Source: Typhlomys cinereus (Eukaryota; Chordata; Mammalia; Rodentia; Platacanthomyidae). Taken from it: 64,000 nt of DNA. A program made the position numbers and the translations under genes. The notes below the pieces were generated by a model, which saw nothing but the letters and a program-made list of their open reading frames with translations, was not told the origin of the DNA and searched no databases. The DNA is taken from the NCBI GenBank assembly GCA_023101885.1, contig JALPQD010000075.1, positions 3,476,630 through 3,540,629 of the forward strand. Direction: 5' to 3'. Each line of letters begins with the position of its first letter. Position 1 is the first letter of the stretch. Shown here in pieces: positions 23,580-35,215 of this stretch.

Positions 23580-24856
23580 TGGCAGATAGATGGTAACCAT
23601 CTGACAAATGGGACACTGACCCCCCCTCATAAACACACACACACACTGCTGTGTCTTACTCCTGTTCTTCCATCTACCTTTGAGTCTCTTCTTACATTAA
23701 GATCTTCGTTTAAACAAACTGAAAAAAAATCAACAAACCATAATCCAGAACATCAGAGACTCTTTCTATATCAATCACCTGGGACTGGGCCAGACTAATT
23801 TCTCCCCATGCTGAAGCTCAGAGAAATTTGTGGAAGAGGGAGCAGTAAGATTGTAAGAGCACAAGGATGGGAGGAGCAATGATATCCAAGATACTCCACA
23901 CAAGTTAGGACCCAAGCAATCATATTTGGACTTTACATGCCCTGAGCAATGTCGAACACACTACTGACCTCACAAAGTCTAGCATTTGCTAAAGGCACTA
24001 GGATCTTGGGAGGCAAGGGATTGACAGCCACAGTAGTGTTCCTATGCTTAAGGGGAACACAGGAAATGTATTCTGGGAAATGCCACTGGGTCCTTGCACC
24101 TTATGGGAGAGGAGGACCCAGAGGAGAGTTTGGCATGCACATTAAAGGATGCTCCTGGGGATGTGACGGGGAGGAACTGGGGGATGGGGAGGGAAGGGGT
24201 AGGGAGGACCGGTGTACCTGTTAAGTTTGTATGAGTGGAAATAAAAATAAATAAATAAAATATTTAAAATTTAAAAAAAGATCTTCGTTTAAACAGTCTT
24301 TTATCATTAGTTAGGAGGTGATCTTCCATACTAATCAGGATTCAGCCAAATGCTCTCAGAGAACTTTGCAGAAGAGGGGGTAGTAAGACTGCAGGAGCCT
24401 AAAGATAGGACAAATGATAGACAAGATACTCTATACAAGTTAATACTGCAGCAGCCAGAATTGGACTTTGCCTGACCTGTAACAATGGCTGACATGTCAA
24501 AGCATCCCCCCTCCCCCTCTCCCCCCCCCAAAGTCTGTCATGGATTACAGGGGAGAAGGCTCCAAACAGTAGGATCCTTAGAGGCAAGATATTAAACAGT
24601 CAGAATAGAGTTCACATACTAATGTGCAGCCCAAGAAGGGGCTCTGAGTTATGACACTGAGTCCTGAACCCTCACTAGGGTAGAGGACTCAGAGGGAGGT
24701 TTGGTGTTCCAGGGGATGGGAGGGAGGGAGGGGGGTGAAAGGAAGCAAGAAAAGGGTCAGAGTGCAATGGAGGTCAACTGGGGAGGGGAGGGGGGAAGGA
24801 AAAGACCTGGTACTTATTGACCTTGTATGATTAGGAAAAAAAAGTAGGAGAAAAAA
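23580..24856 (+). mobile_element. Old L1 3'UTR insertion, host of a nested copy
   Basis: 3'UTR-only, 5'-truncated L1 of an older type resembling 14340-15180. An 11-bp TSD, attagtccatg, lies at 23569-23579 and 24857-24867. It has a short CA run near 23632, a G-rich tract at about 24700-24800 and an A-rich tail. A younger 3'UTR-only L1 splits it at 23717-24277. Confidence 0.85.
23717..24277 (+). mobile_element. Nested younger L1 3'UTR-only insertion
   Basis: 561-bp copy of the younger L1 3'UTR, starting at the aactgaaaaaaaatcaaca position and ending in a (taaa)-rich tail. The TSD is a perfect 18 bp, aagatcttcgtttaaaca, at 23699-23716 and 24278-24295. It lies in the same orientation as its host. 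Confidence 0.93.
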
Positions 24857-24946
24857 ATTAGTCCATGAATATTTTTTAGTTTCCTCTTAAAAATAAGTAT
24901 GGTCTCTCCCTTCCCCTACTCCACAGCCCGGGACTCACCGCGAACC

Positions 24947-24955
24947 TAGGTAAGC
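24947..24955 (+). promoter_or_regulatory. 5' splice-site consensus in L1 5'UTR, unit 1
   Basis: TAG|GTAAGC, with the intron starting at 24950. The same motif recurs 229 bp downstream in unit 2. Confidence 0.7.
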
Positions 24956-25175
24956 TCCAGCCCCCTGCCCAACCCCAGAACCCCAGGCAGCCCAAGGAAC
25001 CCAGCTCCTCCCACCATCCAGCCTGACCCGGGCAGGGCATGGGAAGACAACCCCTCTGCGCCCGGCCCTGCCCCCAGGTCCCCCAGGTTAAATATCGCCC
25101 CGTGGATGCCCCATCCTCCCTTCCCCCACTCCGCCACCCTGGACGTGCGTGGTCCAGCTGGGCCTCACCGCGACC

Positions 25176-25184
25176 TAGGTAAGC
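25176..25184 (+). promoter_or_regulatory. 5' splice-site consensus in L1 5'UTR, unit 2
   Basis: TAG|GTAAGC, with the intron starting at 25179. This unit is the closest match to the 5' exon of the spliced copy at 23043-23112, whose sequence stops precisely at the base before GT. Confidence 0.8.
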
Positions 25185-25280
25185 TCCGTCCCTGCCCACT
25201 CCCAGAACCCCAGATCAAATAATTCAGTTTAGTGAAAAATGCACAGAAATTGAAAGAAGATCCTAAGAGTTAAAACGACA

Positions 25281-26360
25281 ATGCCAAAGTCAAAGTGCAA
25301 ATCCATGAGAAGCAACACTCAAGTAAACAAATCTCCCACTGAAGGAATGAATCCCATAATGTCAGACTCCAACCAGAACAAAACCATGGAAAATGGCCAT
25401 GAAAGCCTGACCTGGGATAACGCCTTTCAAAATATGATCATTACCATGTTCAATACTATGAAAGAGGAAATCCAGGAGGAATTAAATAATCGAATCAAAT
25501 GCTTTGAAGAGGAACACAACAGACACTTGGAGGAGTGGAGAAAAACAGTGCAAGAAACAAAAACTGGCATAGAGCAGTTAAAACAAACTCAGGCAGAATT
25601 TAAAACTGAGCTAAAAGACAAGTTATCTTCAACCCAGAACTCCACAGAGAGTCTTATCAGCAGAATTAAGGAAGCAGAAAACAAAATTTCAGACCTTGAA
25701 GATAAAGTGGGAGTATTAACCAGCTCAATGGAAGAGGTTGTTAAAGCCAAAAAGATACTTGAGAGAAATATCCAAGAGATATGGGACACCCTGAAGAAGC
25801 CTAACATGCTTATTCATGGAATACCAGAGCAAGAATCTCAAAATACCACCCTGAGGAAATTTTTCAAACGATCATCAAGGAAAACTTTCCTCATCTAAAA
25901 AAAGAGAGGCCCATCCATATACAAGAGGCATTCTGCACCCCAAACAGATATGACCAAAACAGAAGCTCGCCATGGCAAATAATAGTTAAAACATTCCACA
26001 TTCAAGATAAAGAACTGGTGCTGAGAGCTTCAAGTGAGAAAAAACAAGTCACTTCACTTTTAAAGGTAAACCTATTAAAATAACAAATGACTTCTCTCAG
26101 TCGAAACAGTAAAAGCAAGAAGAGCTTGGAGAGACATACTTCAAGTATTGAATGAGCAAAAATGTCAAAAAAATCAACCCAGGCTGATTTACCCTGCAAA
26201 ACTATCTGTCATGATCGAGGGTGAAAGAAAAATCTTCCAGCATAAAGACAACTTGAAGGGATACATGTCGACCAAACCACGCCTTCAAAAAATACTAGAA
26301 ATAATACTCAAGCTTGAAGAAAAAAAAAGGCATATCCAGGAGAACAGAAGGCAAGTATAA
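25281..26360 (+). pseudogene. L1 ORF1 (RNA-binding chaperone), broken
   Basis: ORF1 of L1. The protein normally trimerises through a coiled coil and binds L1 RNA with an RRM and a C-terminal domain. The start at 25281 (MPKSKCKSMR) matches the copy at 39576. The first 205 codons are open, covering a basic N-terminus and a heptad-rich coiled coil (about residues 75-165, with an ENKISDLEDKV-like block). A frameshift near 25850 ends the frame. The rest is readable in pieces to the stop at 26358-26360, and frame 26148-26360 holds the C-terminal end. Intact length would be about 359 codons. Confidence 0.88.
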
Positions 26361-26405
26361 CACCATTAACAGCGAACCAATATACTTATAAAAACCACTA
26401 AACAT

Positions 26406-26794
26406 GGTTAGGGCTGAAGCAATCATAATAGGACTTTGCATGCCCTATGCAATGTCCATCACACTATTGACCTCACAAAGTCTAACATCGGCTAAAGGCA
26501 CCAAGATCCTTGGAGGCAAGGGATTGACAGCCACAGCAGTGTTCCTATGCTTAAGGGGAAGACGAGAAAGGGTTCAGGGAAATGCCACTGGGTCCTTGTA
26601 CGTCATCGGAAAAGAGGGCCTAGAGGAGAGTTAGGCATACACAATAAAGGACTCTCTGGGAATTGAGGGGGAGGCACTGGGAGATGGGGAGGGAGGGAGG
26701 GGGAGCAGGGAGTTTGGGGGGAAGATGAGGGGGGGAGGGAACTGGTCTACCTATTAAGTTTGTATGAGTGGAAATAATAATAAAAAATGTTCAA
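26406..26794 (+). mobile_element. L1 3'UTR-only fragment inserted between ORF1 and ORF2
   Basis: 389-bp younger L1 3'UTR end with a G-rich tract and A-rich tail. The TSD is aaaaccactaaacat at 26391-26405 versus the same with one extra C at 26795-26810. It sits in the short ORF1-ORF2 spacer of the host L1. It begins at ggttagggctgaagc, close to where two other fragments in this window begin. Confidence 0.92.
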
Positions 26795-26815
26795 AAAACC
26801 CACTAAACATAATAA

Positions 26816-29800
26816 ATGTCTGGAATTCAAAACAGTTTCTCCATTATAACACTAAATGTTAATGGAATTAACTCACCGATCAAGAGACACAGATTACAAA
26901 TTTGGATTAAAAATCACAATCCGTCAATCTGCTGCCTGCAGGAAACCCATCTCACCACAAAAGATAGGCATGCCCTAAAAATAAAAGGCTGGTCAACAAT
27001 TCTACAAGCTAATGGAAGCAGAAAACAGGCAGGGGTAGCCATTATGCTATCAGACAAACTGGACTTCAAACCAAGGAAAATTATAAGAGACACAGATGGA
27101 TACTACATTTTAGCCACAGGTACAATTCACCAGGAAGACTTCACAATACTGAACATATATGCACCCAATACGGGCCCCTCCACATTCATTAAGAAAACAC
27201 TACAGTGTCTAAAGCAAGAAATCAACCCCCAAATGATAATTCTTGGGGACTTCAACACCGCCCTCTCAACATGGGATAGATCAACAGGTCAAAAGCTTAA
27301 CAGAGACACTTTGGAACTTAATCAAACCCTTACAGATCTCTATCGAACATTTCACCCAGGCACCAAAGAATACACATTTTTCTCAGCAGCACACGGAACT
27401 TTCTCGAAAATAGATCACATATTGGGCCACAAAATGAATCTCCAAATATACAAAAAAGTTGATTTCTAACCTGTCCCCTATCAGACTACCACGGCCTAAA
27501 ACTGGACATCCACAACACAACAAACAAGAGAAAATACACTAACTCCTGGAAACTTAACAATATGATGCTGAATGAGAACTGGATTCAGGAAGAAATTAAA
27601 AAGGAAATTCAAGATTTCCTGAAAGCGAATGATAATGAAAATACAACTTACCAAAATCTCTGGGACACAATGAAAGCTGTACAAAGAGGTAAGTTCATAG
27701 CTCTTAATGACTACATCAAAAAAATGGAAACATCAGAAATAAACAACTTACCTTAAAATCCAGCTTAAAGCTTTAGAGAAACTAGAGCAATCTGATCCCA
27801 AAAGGAGTAGAAGAGAGGAGATTAGCAAAATAAGGGGAGAAATATCTGAAATAGAGATTAAGAAAACGATAGAAAAAATCAACCAGTCAAAAAGCTGGTT
27901 TTGAAAAAATCAATAAGATTGATACACCCCTAGCTAAATTAACCAAAAGCAGGAGAGAGAAAACCCAAATTAACAAATTAGAAATGACCATGGAGTAATC
28001 ACTACTGATACCCAAGAAATCCAGAGAATTGTAACATCATATTTCAAAAACTTATATTCTGTGAAGTTTGACAACACAAAAGAGATGGATGAATTTCTAA
28101 GTAAACACAACGTACCCAAATTGAATCAGGAAGTTGTGAATTATTTAAATAGTCCTATAACATATAAGGAAATTGAAGAAGAAATCTCAAATCTTCCCAC
28201 AAAAAAATGTCCTAGATCAGATGGATTCAGCACAGAGTTCTACCAGACATTTAAGGAGTTAATAACACAAATACTCCTTAAACAGTTCCATCAAATAGCA
28301 AAGGAAGGAACACTACCAAATTCCTTCTATGAAGCTAATATTGTTTTAATCCCAAAACCTAATAAAGATTAACTTAAAAAAGAAAACTATAGGCCAATCT
28401 CTCTGATGAACACAGACGCAAAGATTCTCAACAAAGTTTTAGCAAATTGGATTCAAAAACATATTAAAAAGATCATTCATGAGAACCAAGTAGGCTTCAT
28501 CCCCAACACACAAGGTTGGTTCAACATATGCAAATTAATAAATGTAATTCATCATGTAAACCAGTCCAAAGTCCAAGACCACATGATACTCTCGATAGAT
28601 GCAGAAAAAGCTTTTGACAAGATCCAGCAGCCTTTTATGATCAAAACGCTAGAGACAGTAGGAATGGAAGGAACCTTTATCAATATAATAAAAGCTGTAT
28701 ACAGCAAGCCCACAGCCAGGAATATGCTCAATGGGGAACAATTGGAAGCATTCCCACTTCGATCAGGAACTAGACAAGGCTGTCCACTCTCACCACTTCT
28801 ATTCAATATTGTACTTGAAGTCTTAGCTGAAGCCATAAGGCAAGAAAGGGACATAAAAGGGATTCAAATCGGCAAGGAAGAAGTCAAGCTATCCCTATTT
28901 GCAGATGACATGATCTCATACCTGAGTGATCCCAAAAACTCCACCAGGAAGCTCCTGGAACTAATTGAGAAGTTCAGCAGGGTGGCAGGATACAAAATAA
29001 ATGTGCAAAAATCAGAGGCCTTCCTATATGCTCAGAATGAAAGAAGTGAAAAAGCCTGGAGAGAAACAATCCCATTCACTATAGCCCCTAAAAAAATGAA
29101 ATACCTTGGTATAAACCTAACCAAGGAGGTAAAAGACATTTATAATGAAAACTTTAAAACCCTAAAGAAAGAAATAGCAGAAGACACCAGAAGGTGGAAA
29201 AACCTCCCATGTTCCTGGATTGGCAGAATAAACATCATAAAAATGACCGTCCTACCAAAGGCAATATACAAGTTCAATGCTATACCAATTAAAATCCCAA
29301 AGCAATTCTTCAAAGAAGTTGACCAAACAATGTCAAAATTCATATGGAGGCACAAAAGACCCAGGATAGCAAAGACAATCCTGAGTAACAAAAACACTGC
29401 TGGAAGTATTACCATACCAAACCTTAGTCTATACTACAAATCCATAGTTATAAAAACAGCCTGGTACTAGCTCCAAAATAGACACATAGATCAAGGGATA
29501 AGGATTGAAGACCCAGATATAAGCCCACAAAATTACAGCCATTTGATCTTTGACAAAGGGGCCCAAAGAATCCAATGGAAAAAGAACAGCATCTTCAACA
29601 AATGGTGCTGGCAAAACTGGATCTCCACATGCAGACGATTAAAGCTGGACCCGTACTTGTCACCATGTTCAAGACTTAATTCCAAATGGATCAAGGACCT
29701 TGATATAAGGCCAGAAACTATAGTTGAAAGGATAAGGAACTCCCTCGAACTGATTGGCTAGGCCAACATTTCCTAAACAGACATCCAATGGCACAGTCAC

Positions 29801-30613
29801 TGCTACCAACTCTCAACAGTTAGGACCTTGTGAAATTAAAGAGCTTCTGTTCAGATAAAGAGATTGTAACAGGAGCTCAAAGGCAACCCACAGAATGGGA
29901 GAAAATCTTCACTAACCACATATCTGATAGAGCTCTACTGTCCAGAGTGCACAAAGAACTTAGAAAACTAAACTCCAAGGAAAACACTGGCCCAATTAAA
30001 AAATGGGCCCTGGAACTTAAAAGAAACTTGACCAGGGATGACATTAAAATGTCTAACAAATGTCTTAAAAATGCTCCACTTCTTTAGCCATCAGGGAAAT
30101 GCAAATCAAAACTTCCCTGAGATATCATCTCACCCTGGTCAGGATGGCAAAAATCCACAATACCAACAACAACAAATGCTGGAGAGGATGTGGAGAGAGG
30201 GGAACTCTCCTACATTGCTCGTGGGAATGCAGGCTCGTACAGTCACTCTGGCGAGCCATCTGGAGATTCTTAAAGAAATTAAAGATTGAAATGCCATATG
30301 ACCCTGCTATCCCACTTTTGAAATAATCCCCCATGCAGCAGAGATTCACCTAGTTAGCATAAGCACGACCATGTTCATAGCAGCACTGTTTACAATAGCA
30401 AAGTCATGGAATCAAACCAAATGTCCAACAGTTGACGAAGTGGATAAGGAAAAGTGGTACATCTATACAATGGGGTCCTACTCAGCCATCAAAAATGATG
30501 AATTACTGGAATTTGCCGGGAAATGGATATCATTAGAAAAAATTATATTAAGTGAAGTATCCTAGATCCAGAAAATTAAGTGCTGTATGTACTCCCTAAT
30601 AGGTGGCTCTTAG
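26816..30613 (+). pseudogene. L1 ORF2 (endonuclease / reverse transcriptase), broken
   Basis: ORF2 normally nicks target DNA and copies L1 RNA. The frame from 26816 is open for 217 codons and shows apurinic-type endonuclease motifs: NVNGIN near the start, QETHL, GDFN and the KIDHILGH block. A frameshift follows at about 27470. Reverse transcriptase pieces are at 27562-27756, 28061-28372 and 28406-29470; the last is 354 codons and includes [12 protein letters not shown] and the catalytic FADDM. A stop replaces Trp just after AWY at 29468-29470. The cysteine-rich C-terminus is at 30038-30326. The final stop follows IGGS at 30611-30613. Confidence 0.92.
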
Positions 30614-30649
30614 TACCAAACTCACCCAGCCCACATTGAGAAACTCAAA

Positions 30650-30651
30650 GG
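30650..30651 (+). promoter_or_regulatory. 3'UTR splice joint (intron loss) in L1
   Basis: CTCAAAG (ending 30650) is fused to GGGGTGACATAC (from 30651). Unspliced copies have about 370 bp here (2031-2400). Copies at 14130 and 57345 still have GT after CAAAG, and 31967-31968 shows the AG before GGGG. The acceptor base is the one used by the 22421-23112 copy. Confidence 0.82.
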
Positions 30652-31283
30652 GGGTGACATACAGTGCCCAGCAGGATGGAGTGAAGGGCATTGCAGGAGC
30701 AGCAAATCTGCAAAAGAAAATCAACAAACCACAATCCAGAACTTCAGAGACTCTGTATCAACCACATAGAACTAGGCCAGACTAATCTCTCCCCATCTTG
30801 AAACTCAGGGACATTTGCGGAAGAGGGAGCGGTAAGATTGTAAGAGCAAAAGGATGGGAGGAGCAACGACTTGCACGATTCTCCATCCTAGTTAGGGTGG
30901 AAGCAATCATAAGGACTTTGCATGCCCTGCACAATGTCCAACACACTATTGACCTCACAAAGTCTAGCATCTGCTAAAGGCACCAAGATCCTTGGAGGCA
31001 TGCGATTGACAGCCACTGTAGTGTTCCTATGCTTAAGGGGAACACGAGAGAGGGTTCAGGGAAAGGCCACTGGGTCCTTGTACGTCATCGGAGAGGAGGA
31101 CCCAGAGGAGAGTTAGGCATACACAATAAAGGACTCTCCGGGAATTGGGGGGAGGCACTGGGGGATAGGGAGGGAGGGGAGGAGGAGCAGGAGGTTTGGG
31201 GGAAGCAGGAGGGAGGGAGGAAACTGGTCTACCTATTAAGTTTGTATGAGCAGAAATAATAAAAAATGTATTAAAAAATAAGT

Positions 31284-31770
31284 GTGATGTTCATTGCTGT
31301 ATAAACTCTGGCAAGTTTTTAGGCAAAGTTTTCTGCTTATTTCCTGGGCTGTTTGCCTCCCTAGAGAACTATTTTCAAAATGTTATTTTTAATTGATTTC
31401 TTTCAGTTTTATAGGCGGACCATAACTATACTTTCATCTAGCTATGTATATTTCTCTTTTTATTTCCTGTGCATTAAAAAAATCTCCAGTAAAATCTTGA
31501 TTAGTATCCACAACAAAGAAAACTCTTGTTTAATTTTATTCTTACTGCCTGGAAAAAACATTTCTAATATTGGACCACTGCATATGAACATTTAAATATT
31601 CTTTAGTTCAAATTTGTTGACTAAAAGTTTCATATGATTGCTTATTGAGTTTAATTTTTCAGTGACATGTAACTTGAATTTAAAGTTACTACATTCTTGA
31701 ACTCTTACAATAACCCCCTTCACTACAATGCCATTTGTTTTGGCCAAGTACACTAATGTGCATTTCCTTA
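31284..31770. other. Unique AT-rich DNA, no gene seen
   Basis: About 490 bp between two L1 insertions. No exon or repeat was recognised. Confidence 0.5.
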
Positions 31771-31950
31771 GAATAGTCTGAAATGGCAACTGAGGGGGTA
31801 TGATCTCACCAGAAGGGGAGTGCATATAATCTGGCAGATAAAAAGTAATCAGTTTGCAAATGGGTGATTGACACCTCCTTCTCCGAAGTTTCCTACTTTT
31901 ATTACATCTACCCTTGAATGTGCTATTATAACAAGACTCCAGTTTAACAG

Positions 31951-31970
31951 CTTTTTGTCTCTGACCAGGG
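31951..31970 (+). promoter_or_regulatory. Unspliced L1 3' splice acceptor
   Basis: A ctttttgtct pyrimidine run followed by ctgaccag, then gg. This is the intact version of the acceptor used at 23042 and 30651. Equivalent acceptors are at 2391-2400 and, antisense, at about 56989-57005. Confidence 0.72.
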
Positions 31971-32414
31971 GGTGACATACAGTGCCCATCAGGATGGAGT
32001 GAAGGGCATTGCAGGAGCAGCAAAACTGCAAAAGAAAATCAACAAACCACAATCCAGAACTTCAGAGACTCTATATCAACCACGTAGAACTAGGCCAGCC
32101 TAATCTCCCCCCATCCTGAAGCTCAGGGACATTTGCGGAAGAGGGGGCAGTAAGATTGTAAGAGCAAAAGGATGGGAGGAGCAATGATTTGCAAGATTCT
32201 CCACACTAGTTAGGGCCGAAGCAATCATAATAAGACTTTGCATGCCCTGCGCAATGTCCAACACACTATTGACCTCACAAAGGCTAATATCAGCTAAAGG
32301 CACCAAGATCCTTGAAGACAAGGGATTGACAGCCACAGTAGTGTTCCTATGCTTAAGGGGAACATGAGAAAGGGTTTAGGGAAATGCCACTGGGTCCTTG
32401 TACATCATCGGATA

Positions 32415-32528
32415 GGAGGACCCAGAGGAGAGTTAGGCATACACAATAAAGGACTCTCTGGGAATTGGAGGGGAGGACCCAGAGGAGAGTTAGGCATACA
32501 CAATAAAGGACTCTCTGGGAATTGGAGG
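32415..32528 (+). repeat. 57-bp tandem duplication inside an L1 3'UTR
   Basis: Two units, 32415-32471 and 32472-32528, each start ggaggacccagaggagag and end in ggaattggagg. A ggagg boundary repeat could have served as microhomology. Other L1 3'UTR copies have a single unit. Confidence 0.92.
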
Positions 32529-32679
32529 GGAGGCACTGGGGGATGGGGAGGGAGGGGAGGGGGAGCAGGGGATTCAGGGGGAGGAGGAGGGAGGGAGGGA
32601 ACTGGTCTACCTATTAAGTTTGTATGAGCAGGTAATAATAAAAAAAGTATATATATAAAAAAAGAGTAGTCTGAAATGG

Positions 32680-33690
32680 GATGGTACTATGGACTGAGGA
32701 CCTTAATCCAGTCTATTTGAAAGGCCACATTTTAAAAAAAATTAAAAACTAAAAAAAATTGAGTATTTATTTCTTATTCATTATACTTCATTATATTAAA
32801 ATCATGTTTCTGCTACAGAACTGTCATTTTGCTGTCGAGGTGTGCAAAGGAGGGTAGTGAGCCAGTTAATTAGCTAAACACCCAATTGCTTCTACCTTAT
32901 TCACAGATGCAAATTAGAGTTAGAAAGCTAATTTTCAACTAAATCAAACGTCAGGGAGGTTTTTTCCTAATATTTTATTTCTCCTGTGTTTAAGGTTCTT
33001 TTGATGCTTACAAGTTCTAATTGGACTACAATAGTCATAAATAGAAAGAAAATAGATATTTGACACCTCCAGCTAATCATTGATTGACTTCATTGAAATT
33101 TTCAGATCCTTCATTCAGTTTACACTCATCACTCCTTTCAGTGGATCACCTTAAATAAAGATTGTTGATCTTAGTTCCTGAGGTTTTCTTTAACACCTTT
33201 GCCCATTAGATATATTTATAACTAGTCACCCGGTATGCACATCAGTGTCAGGAACAACTGAAGAGGACAAAGTAATGTCTCTGTTCGCCTGACATTGGTG
33301 TCATGGGAGAGGGACGTGTGAGAGTACTCAGAAAGATGGGAACACATACATGGTCAATATTGAGCTGTGCTCTACAAAAACAAAAGCAAAAACACATGAC
33401 TCAAAAGATTAACTCAGTTTTACAAGAAGTTATGATTGACTTGAGTCCTGAATATAAACTTAGCTGTGCAAAAAGTTCTGTGGAAGAAAATTCCTAGACG
33501 AGGTAACAATATGAGCTAAAGAGCCTGGGAAGAAATGAGGCAGATTTCTTTGCCCCTGGAGTTGTCTTGTTGCCTTTTCTGACTGTTCCTTGTAAGTGGC
33601 TCTGGAGTAGTAGTGTGCTGCCCTCACTGTGCTTTCTACCTTTGTGTTAGCATATCCCTCATGATGCTAACTCTACTTAAAAAATTGTAG
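32680..33690. other. Unique AT-rich DNA, no gene seen
   Basis: About 1 kb of AT-rich sequence. The frame at 33303-33497 has no recognisable domain and no supporting splice structure. Confidence 0.5.
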
Positions 33691-33990
33691 GGGTGTGTGT
33701 GTGTGTGTGTGTGCTTGAAGCACATGCATGTTTACATATATGTGGATATACATTTGTATTCAGATGTGTGTGCACATGTGAGCATGTTGTGATAATCTAT
33801 ATGGAGACAGGGTGTCTCATTTGTAAGCACAGCTCACTAATTCTGCTTGTCTAGATAGCAAGTTTACACCAAGAATTCCCTGTCTCTGTTTTTTAAGTAA
33901 TGAAACTATACTTGCCTGCAATATATAAGGGTGCTAGGAATTTGAACTCATGTAAAACAAGTGATTTACTAACTAAGCCCTATCCTCAAA
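33691..33990 (-). mobile_element. Old B4-like rodent SINE, antisense, with GT repeat
   Basis: A GT run (33691-33712) is followed by ggagacagggtgtctcatttg, cagctcactaattctgcttg and a terminal block (gaatttgaactcatg ... gatttactaactaagcc). These match, from my knowledge of the family, the antisense layout of rodent B4-type SINEs. Divergence is high. The family name is by recall only. Confidence 0.6.
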
Positions 33991-35215
33991 CTCAGTCATG
34001 CATCTCTTTTGAAAGAAATATCTGTCTCCTCTGGCTTATAAAGTCATTGATGCTTAACTGAAACTTCTATATTATTCACATGCACTTGTAGCACCTACTA
34101 GTTCACAAAATACTGGACATATTAGATATGAAGAAAATCTTACATGTAATGTTATTTCCTTTTCAAATCTACTGCTATGAATGACAAATAATTCTGAAAT
34201 ACCTTGTGGGTAAAACATGTAGAGTCACAAAATATAACTGAATATTTAAAAATAAAGGTTCTAAAAATATTTTATTATATGAATTTTTATTCTTTTTTCT
34301 TTTTTATAAAATCTCTACTATTTGATTAATTACATTTGGTTTCCAGTAACTATGAAGATTTCACAAAAAAATAACTGAAAATATCACATTTGGGAAAGAA
34401 CTTAGTCATTTGAGTACAGAAAACATTTTGTAGGCATTGCTAAATTTGTAAGACACATCTTGGTACAGAACATAGTCTTCAGACTCATTGTAAGAAAATT
34501 CTTAGAATTGCCAAAGAAAACATAAGAGAGAAAAAACTCTGAAAATATAAAGGACAGATAATCTTGCAAAATTATTTTGCTGGAAAACAGACAACAGTCC
34601 TTATTGATATTTGTCTTTTCTATTTTTGTTGGTGAGGTTTTATTAACCGATCTCCGTGAATCTGTCTCAGATTATTAGACAGTTTTTCTGTCTGCTGTTC
34701 ACAATTATTACCTATTTGAATAAAGAACAAGGATATTTTTTCTGCCCTAAGTAATGTCTCTCCATTTTATATTTACAACGTTTGTGAACTCACCCCATGC
34801 ACTTTCACATTTTACCTACTTGTCTAGGTAGTTCCAATGCTCTGAAACTGTGCTTAGTTTGAAATCAAATAACAATGAATGCCTCGGTTCAACTAAAGAA
34901 TGCATGCATTGATAGATCTTTAAAATATAAATCTGTTCATGCATTCCAGGTTTATCCATAAACCATAAATATGGATAGTGTCAGAAAAAAAGATTTTTAC
35001 ACTCAAATTAGTCATTGACAATACTGTATGATTTTAAAGTATCATTACATCTGTATCACAATCAAAATAATGTAAAATATTCTTCATTTTACTTTGTAAT
35101 AAAATTGAAAACATTAATAAATTACTAAGATTGAAATTGTACTAACTTGGGATGGCTTATAAAAATAATAATAACTAAGAGTATTTGCAATGAGTGTTAC
35201 ACTATAATTTTTACA
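33991..35215. other. Unique AT-rich DNA, no gene seen
   Basis: About 1.2 kb of AT-rich sequence without recognisable features. Confidence 0.5.

Larger units (their letters stand above)
24899..25270 (+). promoter_or_regulatory. L1 5'UTR promoter region with two related units
   Basis: GC-rich sequence with two units whose matching tctccctt, tcaccgcga and cctaggtaagctcc blocks lie 229 bp apart. Tandem 5'UTR monomers are the promoter form of rodent L1s. Each unit carries a consensus 5' splice site. Frames in the region (for example antisense 24876-25199) are GC-driven and not genes. Confidence 0.8.
24899..31273 (+). mobile_element. Near-full-length L1 with monomeric 5'UTR and spliced 3'UTR
   Basis: This L1 has a GC-rich 5'UTR with two related units (24899-25214), ORF1 (25281-26360, broken), ORF2 (26816-30613, broken) and a 3'UTR. 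Its flanks share aaaaataagt (24889-24898 and 31274-31283), a short TSD. Another L1 3'UTR fragment is inserted between the ORFs (26406-26794). Its own 3'UTR lacks the segment that corresponds to 2031-2400: at 30650/30651 CTCAAAG is joined directly to GGGGTGAC, using the same acceptor as the 22421-23112 copy. It is non-functional because of frameshifts and stops in both ORFs. Confidence 0.9.
31787..32663 (+). mobile_element. L1 3'UTR-only insertion with internal tandem duplication
   Basis: 877-bp 5'-truncated L1 starting within the 3'UTR at caactgagggggtatgatct. A 16-bp TSD with one mismatch lies at 31771-31786 (gaatagtctgaaatgg) and 32664-32679 (gagtagtctgaaatgg). It keeps the unspliced acceptor region: a pyrimidine-rich stretch ending ctgaccag at 31968, followed by ggggtgacatac. 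A 57-bp segment is exactly doubled at 32415-32528. Confidence 0.93.

Noticed and set aside
24876..25214. GC-rich island that could be a host gene promoter
   Set aside because: It contains two related units, leads directly into L1 ORF1 and recurs as the 5' exon of the spliced L1 copy, so it is the L1 5'UTR.
28406..29470. 354-codon reverse transcriptase frame as an active or host gene
   Set aside because: It is an internal piece of L1 ORF2 bounded by frameshifts and stops.
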